A stretch of DNA of 64,000 nt from Brevibacterium aurantiacum (GTDB lineage: Bacteria > Actinomycetota > Actinomycetes > Actinomycetales > Brevibacteriaceae), in the NCBI RefSeq assembly GCF_007558825.1, contig NZ_VLTK01000014.1:54608-118607 (forward strand), written 5' to 3'. The position numbers and the translations under genes were made by a program. Numbering within the stretch: position 1 is the stretch's first letter; each line of letters begins with the position of its first letter. The notes below the pieces were generated by a model. That model was not told where the DNA came from. It did not search any database and was given only the letters and a program-made list of their open reading frames with translations. Positions 17,905 to 26,568 of this stretch are shown here, in pieces.

Positions 17905-19419
17905 ATGTCCACACGCCTGCCCGAACTGATCCGAAGGACCCGCTATCCCGCCGAACTCGATGCGGAAGTCCTCGTCGTCGCCGTGGTGAAGAACGGGGAC
18001 GACATAGGCATCGAAGCTCCGCTGCTGGCCCCCTCGGTGATCGACGCGTTGACCGCAGCGGCCCGGGCCGTCGGGCACACGGGAGCAGTGGACACGACGT
18101 CGAGGATCCCGGCGCCGATCGGCCTCGGGGCCGCCTCGGTGATCCTCACAGGAATCGGAAGACCGGATGAGCGCAGCGATGCGACCGAGATCAATGATGT
18201 GCTGCGTATCGCCGCCGGTTCAGCCCTACGGTCTCTGGCCGGCGTGGCCTCAGTAGCGGTGCTCCTGCCGATTGAGGACGCCATCGGTGCGGAAGCCGTG
18301 GCGATCGGGGCGATGCTGGGCGCCTATCGCGATACGAGGTTCAAGTCCGAGGCGCCGCGGCAGCAGGCCCTCGAGCGGATCGTCGTCTGTACACCTGACT
18401 CGATCGACGCCGACATCGACCGTTCTACGATCATCGCGGACGCCGTCGCCGCAGCTCGGGATCTCGTCAACGAACCTCCTCTCGACCTGTACCCCGAGAC
18501 TTTCGCCAAGGCGGTCGTCCGGGAGGCGAAGGCGAGCGACGTTCGCCACCTCGTCTCCGTGACAGTCGTCGACGACACCGAGCTTCGGGAACGAGGATTC
18601 GGGGGACTTACCAGCGTCGGAGAGGGGTCGGTGCGCGGTCCCAGGCTCGTCAAAGTCGAGTACGCGCCTGAGGAAGCTGCCCGACGGCTCGCCTTCGTCG
18701 GCAAGGGCATCACTTTCGACTCCGGAGGGATCTCGCTCAAGCCGTCGGCGAAGATGGAGAAGATGAAGTCCGACATGGCAGGTGCTGCCGCGGCGGTTGA
18801 AGCGCTGTTCGCGATCGCGCGCCTGGGACTGCCGATCGCTGTCACGGCCTGGCTGGCTCTCGCCGAGAACATGCCGTCGGGATCAGCGGTGCGTCCGGCG
18901 GATGTACTTCGGATCTACGGGGGAAGAACTGTCGAAGTGACGAATACGGATGCCGAAGGACGTCTTGTCCTCGCCGACGCATTGGTCGCGGCGCAGGAGG
19001 AAGACCCGGACCTCATCGTCGACATCGCGACGCTCACCGGCGCCCAGGTGGCTGCCCTCGGCTATCGGACCTCTGGCGTGATGGGTACAGAGACGGCACG
19101 CGAGCGGGTTGTGTCGGCGGCCGATTCTGTTGGCGAGCCGATGTGGGCGATGCCGATCCCGAGGGAAATGATCGGCTACTTTGACTCCACGACGGCCGAC
19201 CTCAAAAATGCTGGCGCCCCCGGCGGCGGCATGCTCGCGGCCTCGGCCTTCCTCCGGGAGTTCGTCGAAGACGGCACCGAATGGGCTCACCTTGACGTCG
19301 CCGGTCCCGCGATCAACGCGGACTCCGCCTACGGCTTCACTGTCCTCGGGGGCACCGGCGTACCGGTGCGCACCCTCGTTGAACTCGCCGAGAACGAGGT
19401 CAGAACGGCTATGAGCTGA
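17905..19419 (+). CDS. pepA: M17 leucyl aminopeptidase
   Basis: 504 residues: a variable N-terminal domain, then the catalytic domain with GKGITFDSGGISLKPS (metal and catalytic Lys), KSDMAGAAA, and the signature NTDAEGRLVLADAL. Releases N-terminal residues from peptides using two divalent metal ions; normally a cytoplasmic hexamer. Last gene of the peptide uptake and breakdown unit, with GAGAACGGAGA just before the ATG. Downstream a weak hairpin (TCCCG-N4-CGGGA at 19453-19466) lies between it and the convergent reductase gene. Confidence 0.92.
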   Translation: MSTRLPELIRRTRYPAELDAEVLVVAVVKNGDDIGIEAPLLAPSVIDALTAAARAVGHTGAVDTTSRIPAPIGLGAASVILTGIGRPDERSDATEINDVLRIAAGSALRSLAGVASVAVLLPIEDAIGAEAVAIGAMLGAYRDTRFKSEAPRQQALERIVVCTPDSIDADIDRSTIIADAVAAARDLVNEPPLDLYPETFAKAVVREAKASDVRHLVSVTVVDDTELRERGFGGLTSVGEGSVRGPRLVKVEYAPEEAARRLAFVGKGITFDSGGISLKPSAKMEKMKSDMAGAAAAVEALFAIARLGLPIAVTAWLALAENMPSGSAVRPADVLRIYGGRTVEVTNTDAEGRLVLADALVAAQEEDPDLIVDIATLTGAQVAALGYRTSGVMGTETARERVVSAADSVGEPMWAMPIPREMIGYFDSTTADLKNAGAPGGGMLAASAFLREFVEDGTEWAHLDVAGPAINADSAYGFTVLGGTGVPVRTLVELAENEVRTAMS

Positions 19420-19481
19420 AGTCAGGTACCAAACCCCATACAGACACGAATATCCCGGCGTCGGGACTCTGGACTTGCCCG

Positions 19482-20504
19482 TCACTCCCGCCCGGAGCTG
19501 ATCCAGGTCGGATTGTCGACGATGTTCCGGGTGCCCTCCACCAGCGTGCGGATGGCGTCGAGCTGTGTCATGTCATCGGCATCGAGGAGCAGATCTACGG
19601 CCCCGAGGTTCTCCAACGCACGTTCGGCCTTGCGCGATCCTGGGATCGGTACCGCGGAGACTCCCATCTGGTCCGCGCGCTGCAGAAGCCAAGCCAGCGC
19701 GACCTGAGCGTTTGTGGCGTCGTGACGGCGAGCCACCTCGGCGACGATATCGACGATCTTCTGGTTGGCATCCCACGACTCGCCCATGCGGGTGGTGCCG
19801 CCGCGGAAGTCTCCGGCGACCTGTTCCTTGGTCAGCGTGCCGGTGAGGAAGCCGCGGCCCAGGGGACTGTAGGGCACGAACCCGACCCCGAGCTCGGCGC
19901 AGGCGGGCACGACACGATCCTCGACGTCGCGTGACCATAGGCTCCACTCGGACTGGAGTGCGGCGATCGGGTGGACTGCGTGGGCCCGGTGCAGCTCCTC
20001 GGAGGTGACCTCCGAGAGGCCGATGTGGCGGATCTTGCCCGCCGCAACTAGCTCGGCCATGGCGCCGACGGTCTCCTCGATCGGTACATCGGGATCCGGG
20101 CGATGGTGGTAGTAGAGATCGATCGTGTCCACGCCGAGGCGGGCCAACGAAGCGTCGCAGGCTGAGCGGGCGTATTCCGGGCGACCGTCGGTGCGTTTAG
20201 ACGAGGTATCAGTCCCCTCGCGGGGTGCGGTGATGCCGAACTTCGTGGCCAGCTGGACCTCGTCGCGTCGGTCCTTGAGGAACGGGGCGAGCATCTCCTC
20301 GTTTGTTCCGGCTGGTCCGGTAGATCCTTCGCGAGGTTCGCCGTAGACGTCGGAGGTGTCGAGGAAGGTGATGCCGGCGTCGACGGCCGCGCCCAATGTG
20401 TCACGTGCTGCGTCGTCGGTGGTTCCGCCATAGACGTGGGACAGTGCCATGCAGCCGAAGCCGATGGGGGAGACGGTGAGGTCGCCGAGGTTGGTGGTTG
20501 TCAT
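19482..20504 (-). CDS. aldo/keto reductase
   Basis: 340 residues, TIM-barrel NADPH-dependent reductase of the AKR11/13-like type. The tetrad is visible: Asp and Tyr in FLDTSDVYGE, Lys in QLATKFGI and His in YYHHRPDP. It overlaps the MerR gene upstream by four bases, so the two are one transcript under a MerR-type promoter. Its last ~80 bases have a decayed relative at 8041-8120. Substrate is likely a reactive carbonyl (inference from family and MerR control). Confidence 0.92.
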   Translation of the reverse strand: MTTTNLGDLTVSPIGFGCMALSHVYGGTTDDAARDTLGAAVDAGITFLDTSDVYGEPREGSTGPAGTNEEMLAPFLKDRRDEVQLATKFGITAPREGTDTSSKRTDGRPEYARSACDASLARLGVDTIDLYYHHRPDPDVPIEETVGAMAELVAAGKIRHIGLSEVTSEELHRAHAVHPIAALQSEWSLWSRDVEDRVVPACAELGVGFVPYSPLGRGFLTGTLTKEQVAGDFRGGTTRMGESWDANQKIVDIVAEVARRHDATNAQVALAWLLQRADQMGVSAVPIPGSRKAERALENLGAVDLLLDADDMTQLDAIRTLVEGTRNIVDNPTWISSGRE

Positions 20505-20944
20505 GATGTGGCTCCTTCTGAGGCGGTGGTGCCTGCGTATTTGGCGATCTTGTAGTCCGTGGTGGTCAGGGCCAGATTCAGATCGTGGATCTGGGTGAGA
20601 ATGTGTTCGCGTTGGGCGGCCATGATCTGCAGACGCTGCGGTGTCGTTGCCTCCCCGGCCCGGACCAGTTCTACATAGCGCTTGAGTTGGCTGATGCCCA
20701 TGCCGGAGGTGCGCATGCGCACGAGGAAGTCCAGGCGTTCGACGGTTGCCGAATCGTAGACCCGGTGCCCGGATTGGGACCTGGCCACGTGAAGCAGACC
20801 GGCCCGCTCGTAATAGCGGGCGGTGTGCGCTGTGATGCTGAGGAGTTCGCTGACCTCGGAGATCGAGAGAACCCTGTCGGAATCGACCGACAGAGCCTGC
20901 CTCAGATCTGAAGGGCGTGAGACGTCTGCCGTGTGCTGGGTCAT
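20501..20944 (-). CDS. MerR-family transcriptional regulator
   Basis: 147 residues: N-terminal winged helix LSISEVSELLSITAHTARYY with YERAGLL, then VYDSATVERLDFLVRMRTSG, then a dimerisation coiled coil. No conserved metal-binding cysteines are present, so an organic or carbonyl signal is more likely than a metal. Its own promoter has the 19-base spacer typical of MerR targets (20952-20982). Coupled to the aldo/keto reductase. Confidence 0.9.
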   Translation of the reverse strand: MTQHTADVSRPSDLRQALSVDSDRVLSISEVSELLSITAHTARYYERAGLLHVARSQSGHRVYDSATVERLDFLVRMRTSGMGISQLKRYVELVRAGEATTPQRLQIMAAQREHILTQIHDLNLALTTTDYKIAKYAGTTASEGATS

Positions 20945-20951
20945 GGAAACA

Positions 20952-20982
20952 AACCTACGACTGTGAGTGCACTCTAAGTCAA
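20952..20982 (-). promoter_or_regulatory. MerR-type promoter/operator with 19-base spacer
   Basis: On the minus strand: -35 TTGACT (20977-20982), a 19-base spacer holding the perfect palindrome GAGTGCACTC (20965-20974), and -10 TAGGTT (20952-20957). A stretched 19-base spacer with a central dyad is the hallmark of MerR-activated promoters. The -10 ends seven bases before the MerR ATG, so the message would be leaderless or nearly so. Confidence 0.75.
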
Positions 20983-21081
20983 GGGGCAGGGGTGAACCTC
21001 ATTGCGAGCCACCGATAGCGGTGCCTGAGTGTTGCCGGTTTTCCTTGATTGTTCTCGCTCGCAGCAGACATACTTGACCCT

Positions 21082-21645
21082 ATGTCCGCGTCGCAGCAGT
21101 CTCTCCGTGCCGTCGTCTTTCTCGGGTTGAGTGTCGATGGCCGCATTGCGCGGCCGGACGGGGACTTGGAGTGGCTGACCAGCCGCGGCGAGGCCGCCGG
21201 AGATGCGGGTTTCACGCCGTTCGTGGAGTCGGTTGACGCGGTGGTGATGGGCCGGAAGACCTACGAGGCGATCGCTTCCATCCAGGAGTGGCCCTACCTC
21301 GGTCGCCCGATCCACGTCATCAGTACGACCCTCGACGCAGATGCAGACCCTCGCATCATCGTGCACCGCTCACCCGAGGCTGCCATCGACGCAGCGGAGC
21401 GAAGTGGCTGCAAGCGCGTCTACGTCGACGGTGGGGCGACCGTCCGATGGTTTCTTGCCGCCAAGCTTGTCGACGAGCTCACGCTCTCCCAAGTACCTGT
21501 GCTCATCGGCGATGGGCCATCACTGTTCGGGTCACTTGGCGGAGATGTGGATCTCGAGCACGTGCGCACCACAGTCCTCGACGGCGGGATGGTCCAGACC
21601 ACCTATCGAGTTTTGGGCGGACCAACGCCTCACACGTCCGAGTAG
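21082..21645 (+). CDS. dihydrofolate reductase family protein (RibD C-terminal-like)
   Basis: 187 residues from the ATG at 21082. The RibD_C/DHFR-like fold is indicated by VVFLGLSVDGRIA, DAVVMGRKTYEAI and VYVDGGATVRWFLAA followed by LVDELTLSQVPVLIGDG. These stand-alone proteins are NADPH-dependent reductases of mostly unknown substrate. A -10-like CATACT seven bases before the ATG, with TTGATT 18 bases further up, suggests another short-leader transcript. Divergent from the MerR operon. Confidence 0.85.
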   Translation: MSASQQSLRAVVFLGLSVDGRIARPDGDLEWLTSRGEAAGDAGFTPFVESVDAVVMGRKTYEAIASIQEWPYLGRPIHVISTTLDADADPRIIVHRSPEAAIDAAERSGCKRVYVDGGATVRWFLAAKLVDELTLSQVPVLIGDGPSLFGSLGGDVDLEHVRTTVLDGGMVQTTYRVLGGPTPHTSE

Positions 21646-21706
21646 GACGGTCTGTTCGGGGCGTTTCTCCTCTTACAGGGTGAGACTCGAGAGGTGACGC
21701 GCCGAG

Positions 21707-21976
21707 CTAAGAGCGGGGGCTCTTCCACCGCCCGTGCCGTCGTTCGAATGCAAACCTCTCCGCTCTCAGATGCCTGACTCGATCCACGACGTCTGGGGCG
21801 TAGCTATAGGCAGCATCCGTATCGACAAGCCCCTCAAGCACGATGGTGTACTCATCTGGTGGCAGCTCGATGCGTCGGCACAGCGCGTCGCGAGCAGCTG
21901 ACGTGTGCTCTGTCTTCTCCAGGTCGAGGATCATTCGATCGTGCGCTGAGAGTTCATTCACGGTGCCGGGGACCAT
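21707..21976 (-). CDS. DUF3263 family protein
   Basis: 89 residues from the ATG at 21976. The reading LSAHDRMILDLEKTEHTSAA, then CRRIELPPDEYTIVLEGLVD and ERRHGRW matches DUF3263, a small helix-turn-helix-like actinobacterial family of unknown function. It is encoded just downstream of the CNNM-type genes on the same strand, about 80 bases away. The upstream open frame to 22180 is not supported, because it runs into the neighbouring gene. Confidence 0.7.
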   Translation of the reverse strand: MVPGTVNELSAHDRMILDLEKTEHTSAARDALCRRIELPPDEYTIVLEGLVDTDAAYSYAPDVVDRVRHLRAERFAFERRHGRWKSPRS

Positions 21977-22055
21977 ACGGGCCAGTGTGGCATATTGACC
22001 GTAAGGCCGACGCGGACGAGCGATCCAGGCTCGAGGATCGCCGAGGTGGTGAACC

Positions 22056-23090
22056 TCAGAATTCGGCACTGCGTCTGCCGGAATCGTCTGCCGAGAGCAG
22101 GTAGCTGAGCACATCGGTGACCGTGACCACCGCATGGCTGCCATCAGATCTCTCGACCAGTGCCAGCTGTGTCCCTGCATCCTTCATTGCACCGAAGGCG
22201 CGGCCGACGGTCATCGTTGCGGGCAGGACCTCGACCGAGTGAGCCACCTCGGTGATGGTGTCCCCGCCGGCGAGGCCGAGGACATCGCGGACATGGACCA
22301 CGTGGGTCGGTGGTTGCCCAGGCACAGTGTGCACGAGGATGCGTCGGTGGCGATCGCGCTGTGCGGCGTCACGTACCTGAGCCACCGTCGCACCCGGTCC
22401 GACAGCAGTCGGCTGACCACGTTCTGCCACCAGTTCGCCGAGGCTGAGCTGAGTCAGCTCGAGAGCACCGAGCAGTGCATCCGAAGACTCCCGTTCGATA
22501 GTTCCCGCCTGCGCCGAATGACGCAGCAGCTCCCGCAGATCGTCCGAGGTGTGGCCCTGATCGACCTCGTCGACGGGTTCGACGCCGACGAGTCGCAGGC
22601 AGGCGTTGGCCGCGTTGTTGAGCACGTGGAGCAGGGGCCGGGTGAGGAACATGAACGCCCGCATCGGCAGCGCGAGTAGGATCGCGGAGCGCTCCGGGTG
22701 CGCCACAGCCCACGATTTCGGGGCCATCTCACCGACAACGAGATGGAGGAACGTGACGATGATGAGGGCGAGGACGAATCCGGTGAGGTCGGCGATCCAC
22801 AGCGGCAGACCCAGAGCCTCGGCGACCGGCGTGATCCAATGATGAACCGCGGGCTTCGTGATCGCACCCAGTGCCAGGGTGCACGCCGTGATGCCCAGCT
22901 GGGAACCGGCGAGGAGGACGGAGAGCTCGGTGGAGCTGCGCAGCGCCGCTCTGGCCGAGCGGCTGTCGGCCGCCGCATCTTCCAGCCGGTGGCGTTTGGC
23001 GGCGATGAGGGCGAATTCCACGGCGACGAAGAACGCGCTGAGGCCGATGAAGAGAACAGTGAGGGTGACAATGACCCAGGGGTTGCTCAT
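22056..23090 (-). CDS. CNNM/DUF21 membrane protein with CBS pair (short form)
   Basis: 344 residues. An N-terminal DUF21 membrane domain with three to four helices starts VTLTVLFIGLSAFFVAVEFA and contains FLHLVVGEMAPKSWA; a CBS-pair follows. It lacks the C-terminal CorC_HlyC domain present in its upstream partner. CNNM/CorC proteins are implicated in Mg2+ or Co2+ efflux. The four-base overlap with the longer protein suggests a heteromeric complex, a common actinobacterial arrangement. Confidence 0.88.
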   Translation of the reverse strand: MSNPWVIVTLTVLFIGLSAFFVAVEFALIAAKRHRLEDAAADSRSARAALRSSTELSVLLAGSQLGITACTLALGAITKPAVHHWITPVAEALGLPLWIADLTGFVLALIIVTFLHLVVGEMAPKSWAVAHPERSAILLALPMRAFMFLTRPLLHVLNNAANACLRLVGVEPVDEVDQGHTSDDLRELLRHSAQAGTIERESSDALLGALELTQLSLGELVAERGQPTAVGPGATVAQVRDAAQRDRHRRILVHTVPGQPPTHVVHVRDVLGLAGGDTITEVAHSVEVLPATMTVGRAFGAMKDAGTQLALVERSDGSHAVVTVTDVLSYLLSADDSGRRSAEF

Positions 23091-24430
23091 CGCTGAACCT
23101 CGATTCCGATCCGCAGCTGGGAGGGCACATGGGAGGACACCTCGAGGACGTCGACGGTGAGCCTGACCGGACTCGGCGCTCGTGTGTCGGCGAGCTCGGC
23201 TGGGTCGATGGGCAAGGTGATCTCGATCCGGTCACCGACCTCGGGGAAGCCCTTGGCCTGTTCGATGACAAGGCCTGAGAGCGTCTGCGCCGAGGTGGCG
23301 GGCAGTTCGCGGTGGAGCGCGCGGGAGAGCTCGTCGAGGGGCATCGCCCCCGGAGCCGTCCAGGTGCCGTCATCATCTGCGACGATCTCCTCGATCGCCT
23401 CATCGTGTTCGTCGACGATGTCACCGACGAGTTCCTCGCCGAGGTCCTCGATCGTGACGATGCCGGAGAACCCTCCGTACTCATCGACGACGCAGCCCAT
23501 CTGGGCCCGGTTCTCAGCCAGGGTGCGCACGGCGTCGGGCAGGGGGAGGGACTCGGGAACGAAGACCGGCGATTTGAGCAAGAGACGCAGATCCTCGTCA
23601 TCAGCAGCGGAGAGGACGTCGAGGAGATCGATCGTGCCGACCACCTCTTCGGCGTCGTTGAGTACCGGGTACCGGGAATGACCGGTCTGCATGAGGGTTC
23701 GCACCTGATGAAGCGGCGTGTCCTCGCCGATGACATCGACCCGAGACCGGGGCACGGTGGCGTGGTCGACGCTCTGCTGAGGGAAGTCGAGGATGCGGTC
23801 GAGGATGAGGGAATCCTCGTCGACGAGATCCCCGCTCTGGCGTGAGTCCGCGACGATATGTTTGAGATCGCGACGGGTCGCGGAGTGGTCGACATCGTGG
23901 ACGGGTTCGATTCCCAGGACCTTCAGCAGGGCGTTCGATGCCCTGTCGAAGATCGTGATGAGCCAACCGAAGACGGCGAGATAGATCGCAGTCGATCGTG
24001 CAAGCCAGATAGCCAGCGGTTCGGGGCGGGCGATCGCGAGGTTCTTCGGGAAGAGTTCGCCGAAGACCATCTGGATGATCGTCGCCACGACCAGGGCGAG
24101 CACGGTGCCGATGACGACTCCGGTGCCGGTGGGGATCGACGTCCCACCGAGGGCCTCGCCGATGGCCGTGCCGATGAGGGGTTCGGCGACATAGCCGACC
24201 AGCAGCCCGGTGACGGTGATGCCCAGCTGAGCACCCGAGAGCATGAAAGAGGTGCGGCGAGTGATCGATTGAGCGCGCTCCGCGGCTTTGTCGCCGGCGG
24301 CCGACCGGGCGGACAGGCGAGAACGGTCGACGGCCATATAGGCGAATTCCTGGGCCACGAAGTAGCCGGTGGCCACTGTGATGAGCAGGACGACGAGCAG
24401 GCCGATGAGAAGCGAGAGAAGCCAGGTCAA
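23087..24430 (-). CDS. CNNM/CorC-type transporter (hemolysin family), long form
   Basis: 447 residues: DUF21 membrane domain (VTGYFVAQEFAYMAVDRSRL, then MVFGELFPKNLAIARPE), CBS pair (VPRSRVDVIGEDTPLHQVRT onward) and a C-terminal CorC_HlyC domain with GCVVDEYGGFSGIVTIEDL. Membrane protein linked to divalent cation export; the old name hemolysin is misleading. First gene of a two-gene operon; the shorter paralogue overlaps its end. Confidence 0.9.
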   Translation of the reverse strand: MTWLLSLLIGLLVVLLITVATGYFVAQEFAYMAVDRSRLSARSAAGDKAAERAQSITRRTSFMLSGAQLGITVTGLLVGYVAEPLIGTAIGEALGGTSIPTGTGVVIGTVLALVVATIIQMVFGELFPKNLAIARPEPLAIWLARSTAIYLAVFGWLITIFDRASNALLKVLGIEPVHDVDHSATRRDLKHIVADSRQSGDLVDEDSLILDRILDFPQQSVDHATVPRSRVDVIGEDTPLHQVRTLMQTGHSRYPVLNDAEEVVGTIDLLDVLSAADDEDLRLLLKSPVFVPESLPLPDAVRTLAENRAQMGCVVDEYGGFSGIVTIEDLGEELVGDIVDEHDEAIEEIVADDDGTWTAPGAMPLDELSRALHRELPATSAQTLSGLVIEQAKGFPEVGDRIEITLPIDPAELADTRAPSPVRLTVDVLEVSSHVPSQLRIGIEVQR

Positions 24431-24643
24431 CGGAGTTCACCTGCCCGCGCGGGATGTTGCTGAGGTCTGATACTGCCAATGATGTCCCAGCCGGGACTTC
24501 GATAGTCGTCCATGTTCCTTCCGGAAGTCTGCATGTAGGCGGCTGACTACGATTATCCAGATGAAAGCTGACAGCGCGCTGTGGGTGGGCGTGGCGAAGG
24601 GCCGGCGGCCTTCGTCACGCTTCCATGACCACTGAACACTTAT

Positions 24644-24681
24644 GGTGCAGGTGACCAGTCCGCAAACTGTCCACCTGCACC
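24644..24681 (-). terminator. long hairpin after the TRAP operon
   Basis: GGTGCAGGTG (24644-24653) pairs perfectly with CACCTGCACC (24672-24681), and inner CAGT/ACTG extend the stem across a small internal loop. It lies 25 bases beyond the stop of the TRAP large permease. No U-run follows on either strand, so it may be a processing or stability element rather than an intrinsic terminator. The remaining 24431-24706 holds nothing else recognised. Confidence 0.5.
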
Positions 24682-24706
24682 AAAAGTGATCGATCTTCCT
24701 CGGGCC

Positions 24707-25993
24707 CTACGACCCCACGAACGCCGTCGCGAAGAACGGCACGAAGGTCACCAGCGCCAGGGCCGCCAGGAGCACAAGGGCGCTCGGGATGGCGGCCTTC
24801 GCCACGCTCATCACGCTCATGCCCGACATGCCTGAGGCGACGAACAGGTTGAGTCCCAGCGGCGGCGTGATCATGCCGATCTCCAGATTCATCACGACGA
24901 TGATGCCGAAGTGGATCGGGTCGATGCCCAGCTCCATGGCGATCGGCAGCAGGATGGGAGCGAGGATGAGGATCGCTGAGGACGTCTCCATCACACATCC
25001 CACGAACAGCAGCAGGATGTTGACGAGGATGAGGAACTGCCAGGGCTGCAGGTCCCAGTCGGTGATCGTTGCCGATATCGACCCCGGAATCCGCTCGCTG
25101 GCCAGCACGAAGGTGAAGAGGATGCCGTTGGCGATGATGAACATGACCATCGCCGAGGTCTTCACCGACGAGAGCGTGACTTCCCAGAGCTGCGAGATCT
25201 TGATCTCGCGGTAGATGACCAGGGACACCACCAGGGAGTAGGCGACTGCGACGGCCGCCGCCTCGGTGGGGGTGAACCAGCCGGAGTAGATTCCGCCGAG
25301 GACGAGGAACGGCAGCGCCAGTGCGAGGATAGCGTCGCGGAAGGCCTTGAGTTTGTCGGCATTCGACAATTTGAAGCCGGCTCCCGCGTGTCCGTAGCCC
25401 TTCTTCCATGCCACGAACACGGCCATGGCCAGCAGCATGACGCCGGCGAGGATGCCCGGCAGGATGCCGGCGAGGAACAGATCGCCGATGTTCTGTTCGG
25501 TGGCGATGCCGAAGACGATGAGCGGAATCGACGGGGGAATGAGGATGCCCAAGGACCCCGACGTGGCCACGAGTCCGGTGGAGAACTCCTTCGGATAGCC
25601 GTTTCGCATCATGGCCGGGATCATCAGCGCGCCGACGGCGACGACCGTGGCAGGCGACGAGCCGGAGACCGCGGCGAAGAACATGCACGCGAGCACCGTG
25701 GTGATCGCCATTCCGCCGCGCAGATGCCCGACCATTGCGGCACCGAAATCGGTCAGCCGGCGCGAGATTCCGCCGCGGGACATGATGTTTGCCGCGAGGA
25801 TGAAGAACGGGATCGCCATGAGCGGGAACGAGTTGAGCGCATTGAACAGCCGTTCCGAGACTTGAGTCATCGGGATGAGCGTGAAGTAGTAGAAGTAGAC
25901 AAGGCTGGTCAGGCCCAGTGCCACCGCGATGGGCGCCGAGGTGACGAGCAGCAGAATGAGGACTGCAATGAGAACGAATGTTGCTTCGAGCAT
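24707..25993 (-). CDS. dctM: TRAP transporter large permease (DctM)
   Basis: 428 residues with about twelve membrane helices; DctM-family blocks include VALGLTSLVYF, FILAANIMSRGGISRRL and VVAVGALMIPAMMRNGYPKE. Na+-driven uptake of a carboxylate-type solute delivered by the binding protein. Overlaps the DctQ gene by one base. The C-terminus VTFVPFFATAFVGS is normal. Confidence 0.93.
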   Translation of the reverse strand: MLEATFVLIAVLILLLVTSAPIAVALGLTSLVYFYYFTLIPMTQVSERLFNALNSFPLMAIPFFILAANIMSRGGISRRLTDFGAAMVGHLRGGMAITTVLACMFFAAVSGSSPATVVAVGALMIPAMMRNGYPKEFSTGLVATSGSLGILIPPSIPLIVFGIATEQNIGDLFLAGILPGILAGVMLLAMAVFVAWKKGYGHAGAGFKLSNADKLKAFRDAILALALPFLVLGGIYSGWFTPTEAAAVAVAYSLVVSLVIYREIKISQLWEVTLSSVKTSAMVMFIIANGILFTFVLASERIPGSISATITDWDLQPWQFLILVNILLLFVGCVMETSSAILILAPILLPIAMELGIDPIHFGIIVVMNLEIGMITPPLGLNLFVASGMSGMSVMSVAKAAIPSALVLLAALALVTFVPFFATAFVGS

Positions 25994-26568
25994 CAGCGAT
26001 CCCCTTCCTTCGTGTCGTCGATGGCGATGTCGTTGACGTCGATGCCGACCGCCGCGGCTTCCTCAGCAAACACGTCCTTGTCGAGTTCCTCGGCCGGGGC
26101 CTTGATGGCACGGATGAGCATCTCGGCCGCACGGATGAGGAACATCGTCATCCCCACCGCAAGCGAGAGTTCGACGACCCACAGAGGCAGCTTGAGTGCC
26201 GGGGTGATCGTCGTCCTTGAGAAGGGCTCACTGATGAGTGCCCAGGACAGGTAGGCGATGAAACCCGCGTAGACGAGGGTGGCCAGGCCGCCGAGGACAA
26301 CGAAGAACTTCTTCTTCTTGCCCTTGAGCAGCGTCGGCATGATGTCCACGGCGACGTGATCGTTGTGTCGCAGGGTCACGACTGCGCCGAAGAAGGTCGA
26401 GCAGATGATGAGGTAGATGATGGCCTCTTCGGACCAGAACAGGACATCACCGGTGATGTTGCGCAGAAGCACGGCGAAGACCGCGAGTGCTGTGGCGCCG
26501 ATGAGGCTGGCGCCGGCCAGGAAGTTCTCCACCCGGCTCAGATACTTGTCGAAGGTTCTCATCGTCAC
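25993..26568 (-). CDS. dctQ: TRAP transporter small permease (DctQ)
   Basis: 191 residues with four helices. The DctQ core includes NFLAGASLIGATALAVFAVL, RNITGDVLFWSEEAIIYL and HVAVDIMP, where HNDHVAVDI is family-typical. The C-terminal cytoplasmic tail of about 45 residues is acidic and longer than in many members. Overlaps both its neighbours, so the three TRAP genes are one transcript. Confidence 0.92.
   Translation of the reverse strand: MTMRTFDKYLSRVENFLAGASLIGATALAVFAVLLRNITGDVLFWSEEAIIYLIICSTFFGAVVTLRHNDHVAVDIMPTLLKGKKKKFFVVLGGLATLVYAGFIAYLSWALISEPFSRTTITPALKLPLWVVELSLAVGMTMFLIRAAEMLIRAIKAPAEELDKDVFAEEAAAVGIDVNDIAIDDTKEGDR

Noticed and set aside
8041..19561. Treating the direct repeats as proven attachment sites
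   Set aside because: There is no integrase, the copies are only about 80% alike and the repeat is coding sequence; duplication with partial deletion explains it as well.
21707..22180. 157-residue version of the DUF3263 gene
   Set aside because: The extra N-terminal part is translated from the CNNM gene in another frame; the 89-residue form matches the family length.
22729..23895. 388-residue minus-strand open frame
   Set aside because: Shadow of the two CNNM-type genes in another frame, with a Ser/Arg/Pro-rich composition.
24615..26132. 505-residue minus-strand open frame
   Set aside because: His/Arg-rich shadow of the TRAP permease genes.
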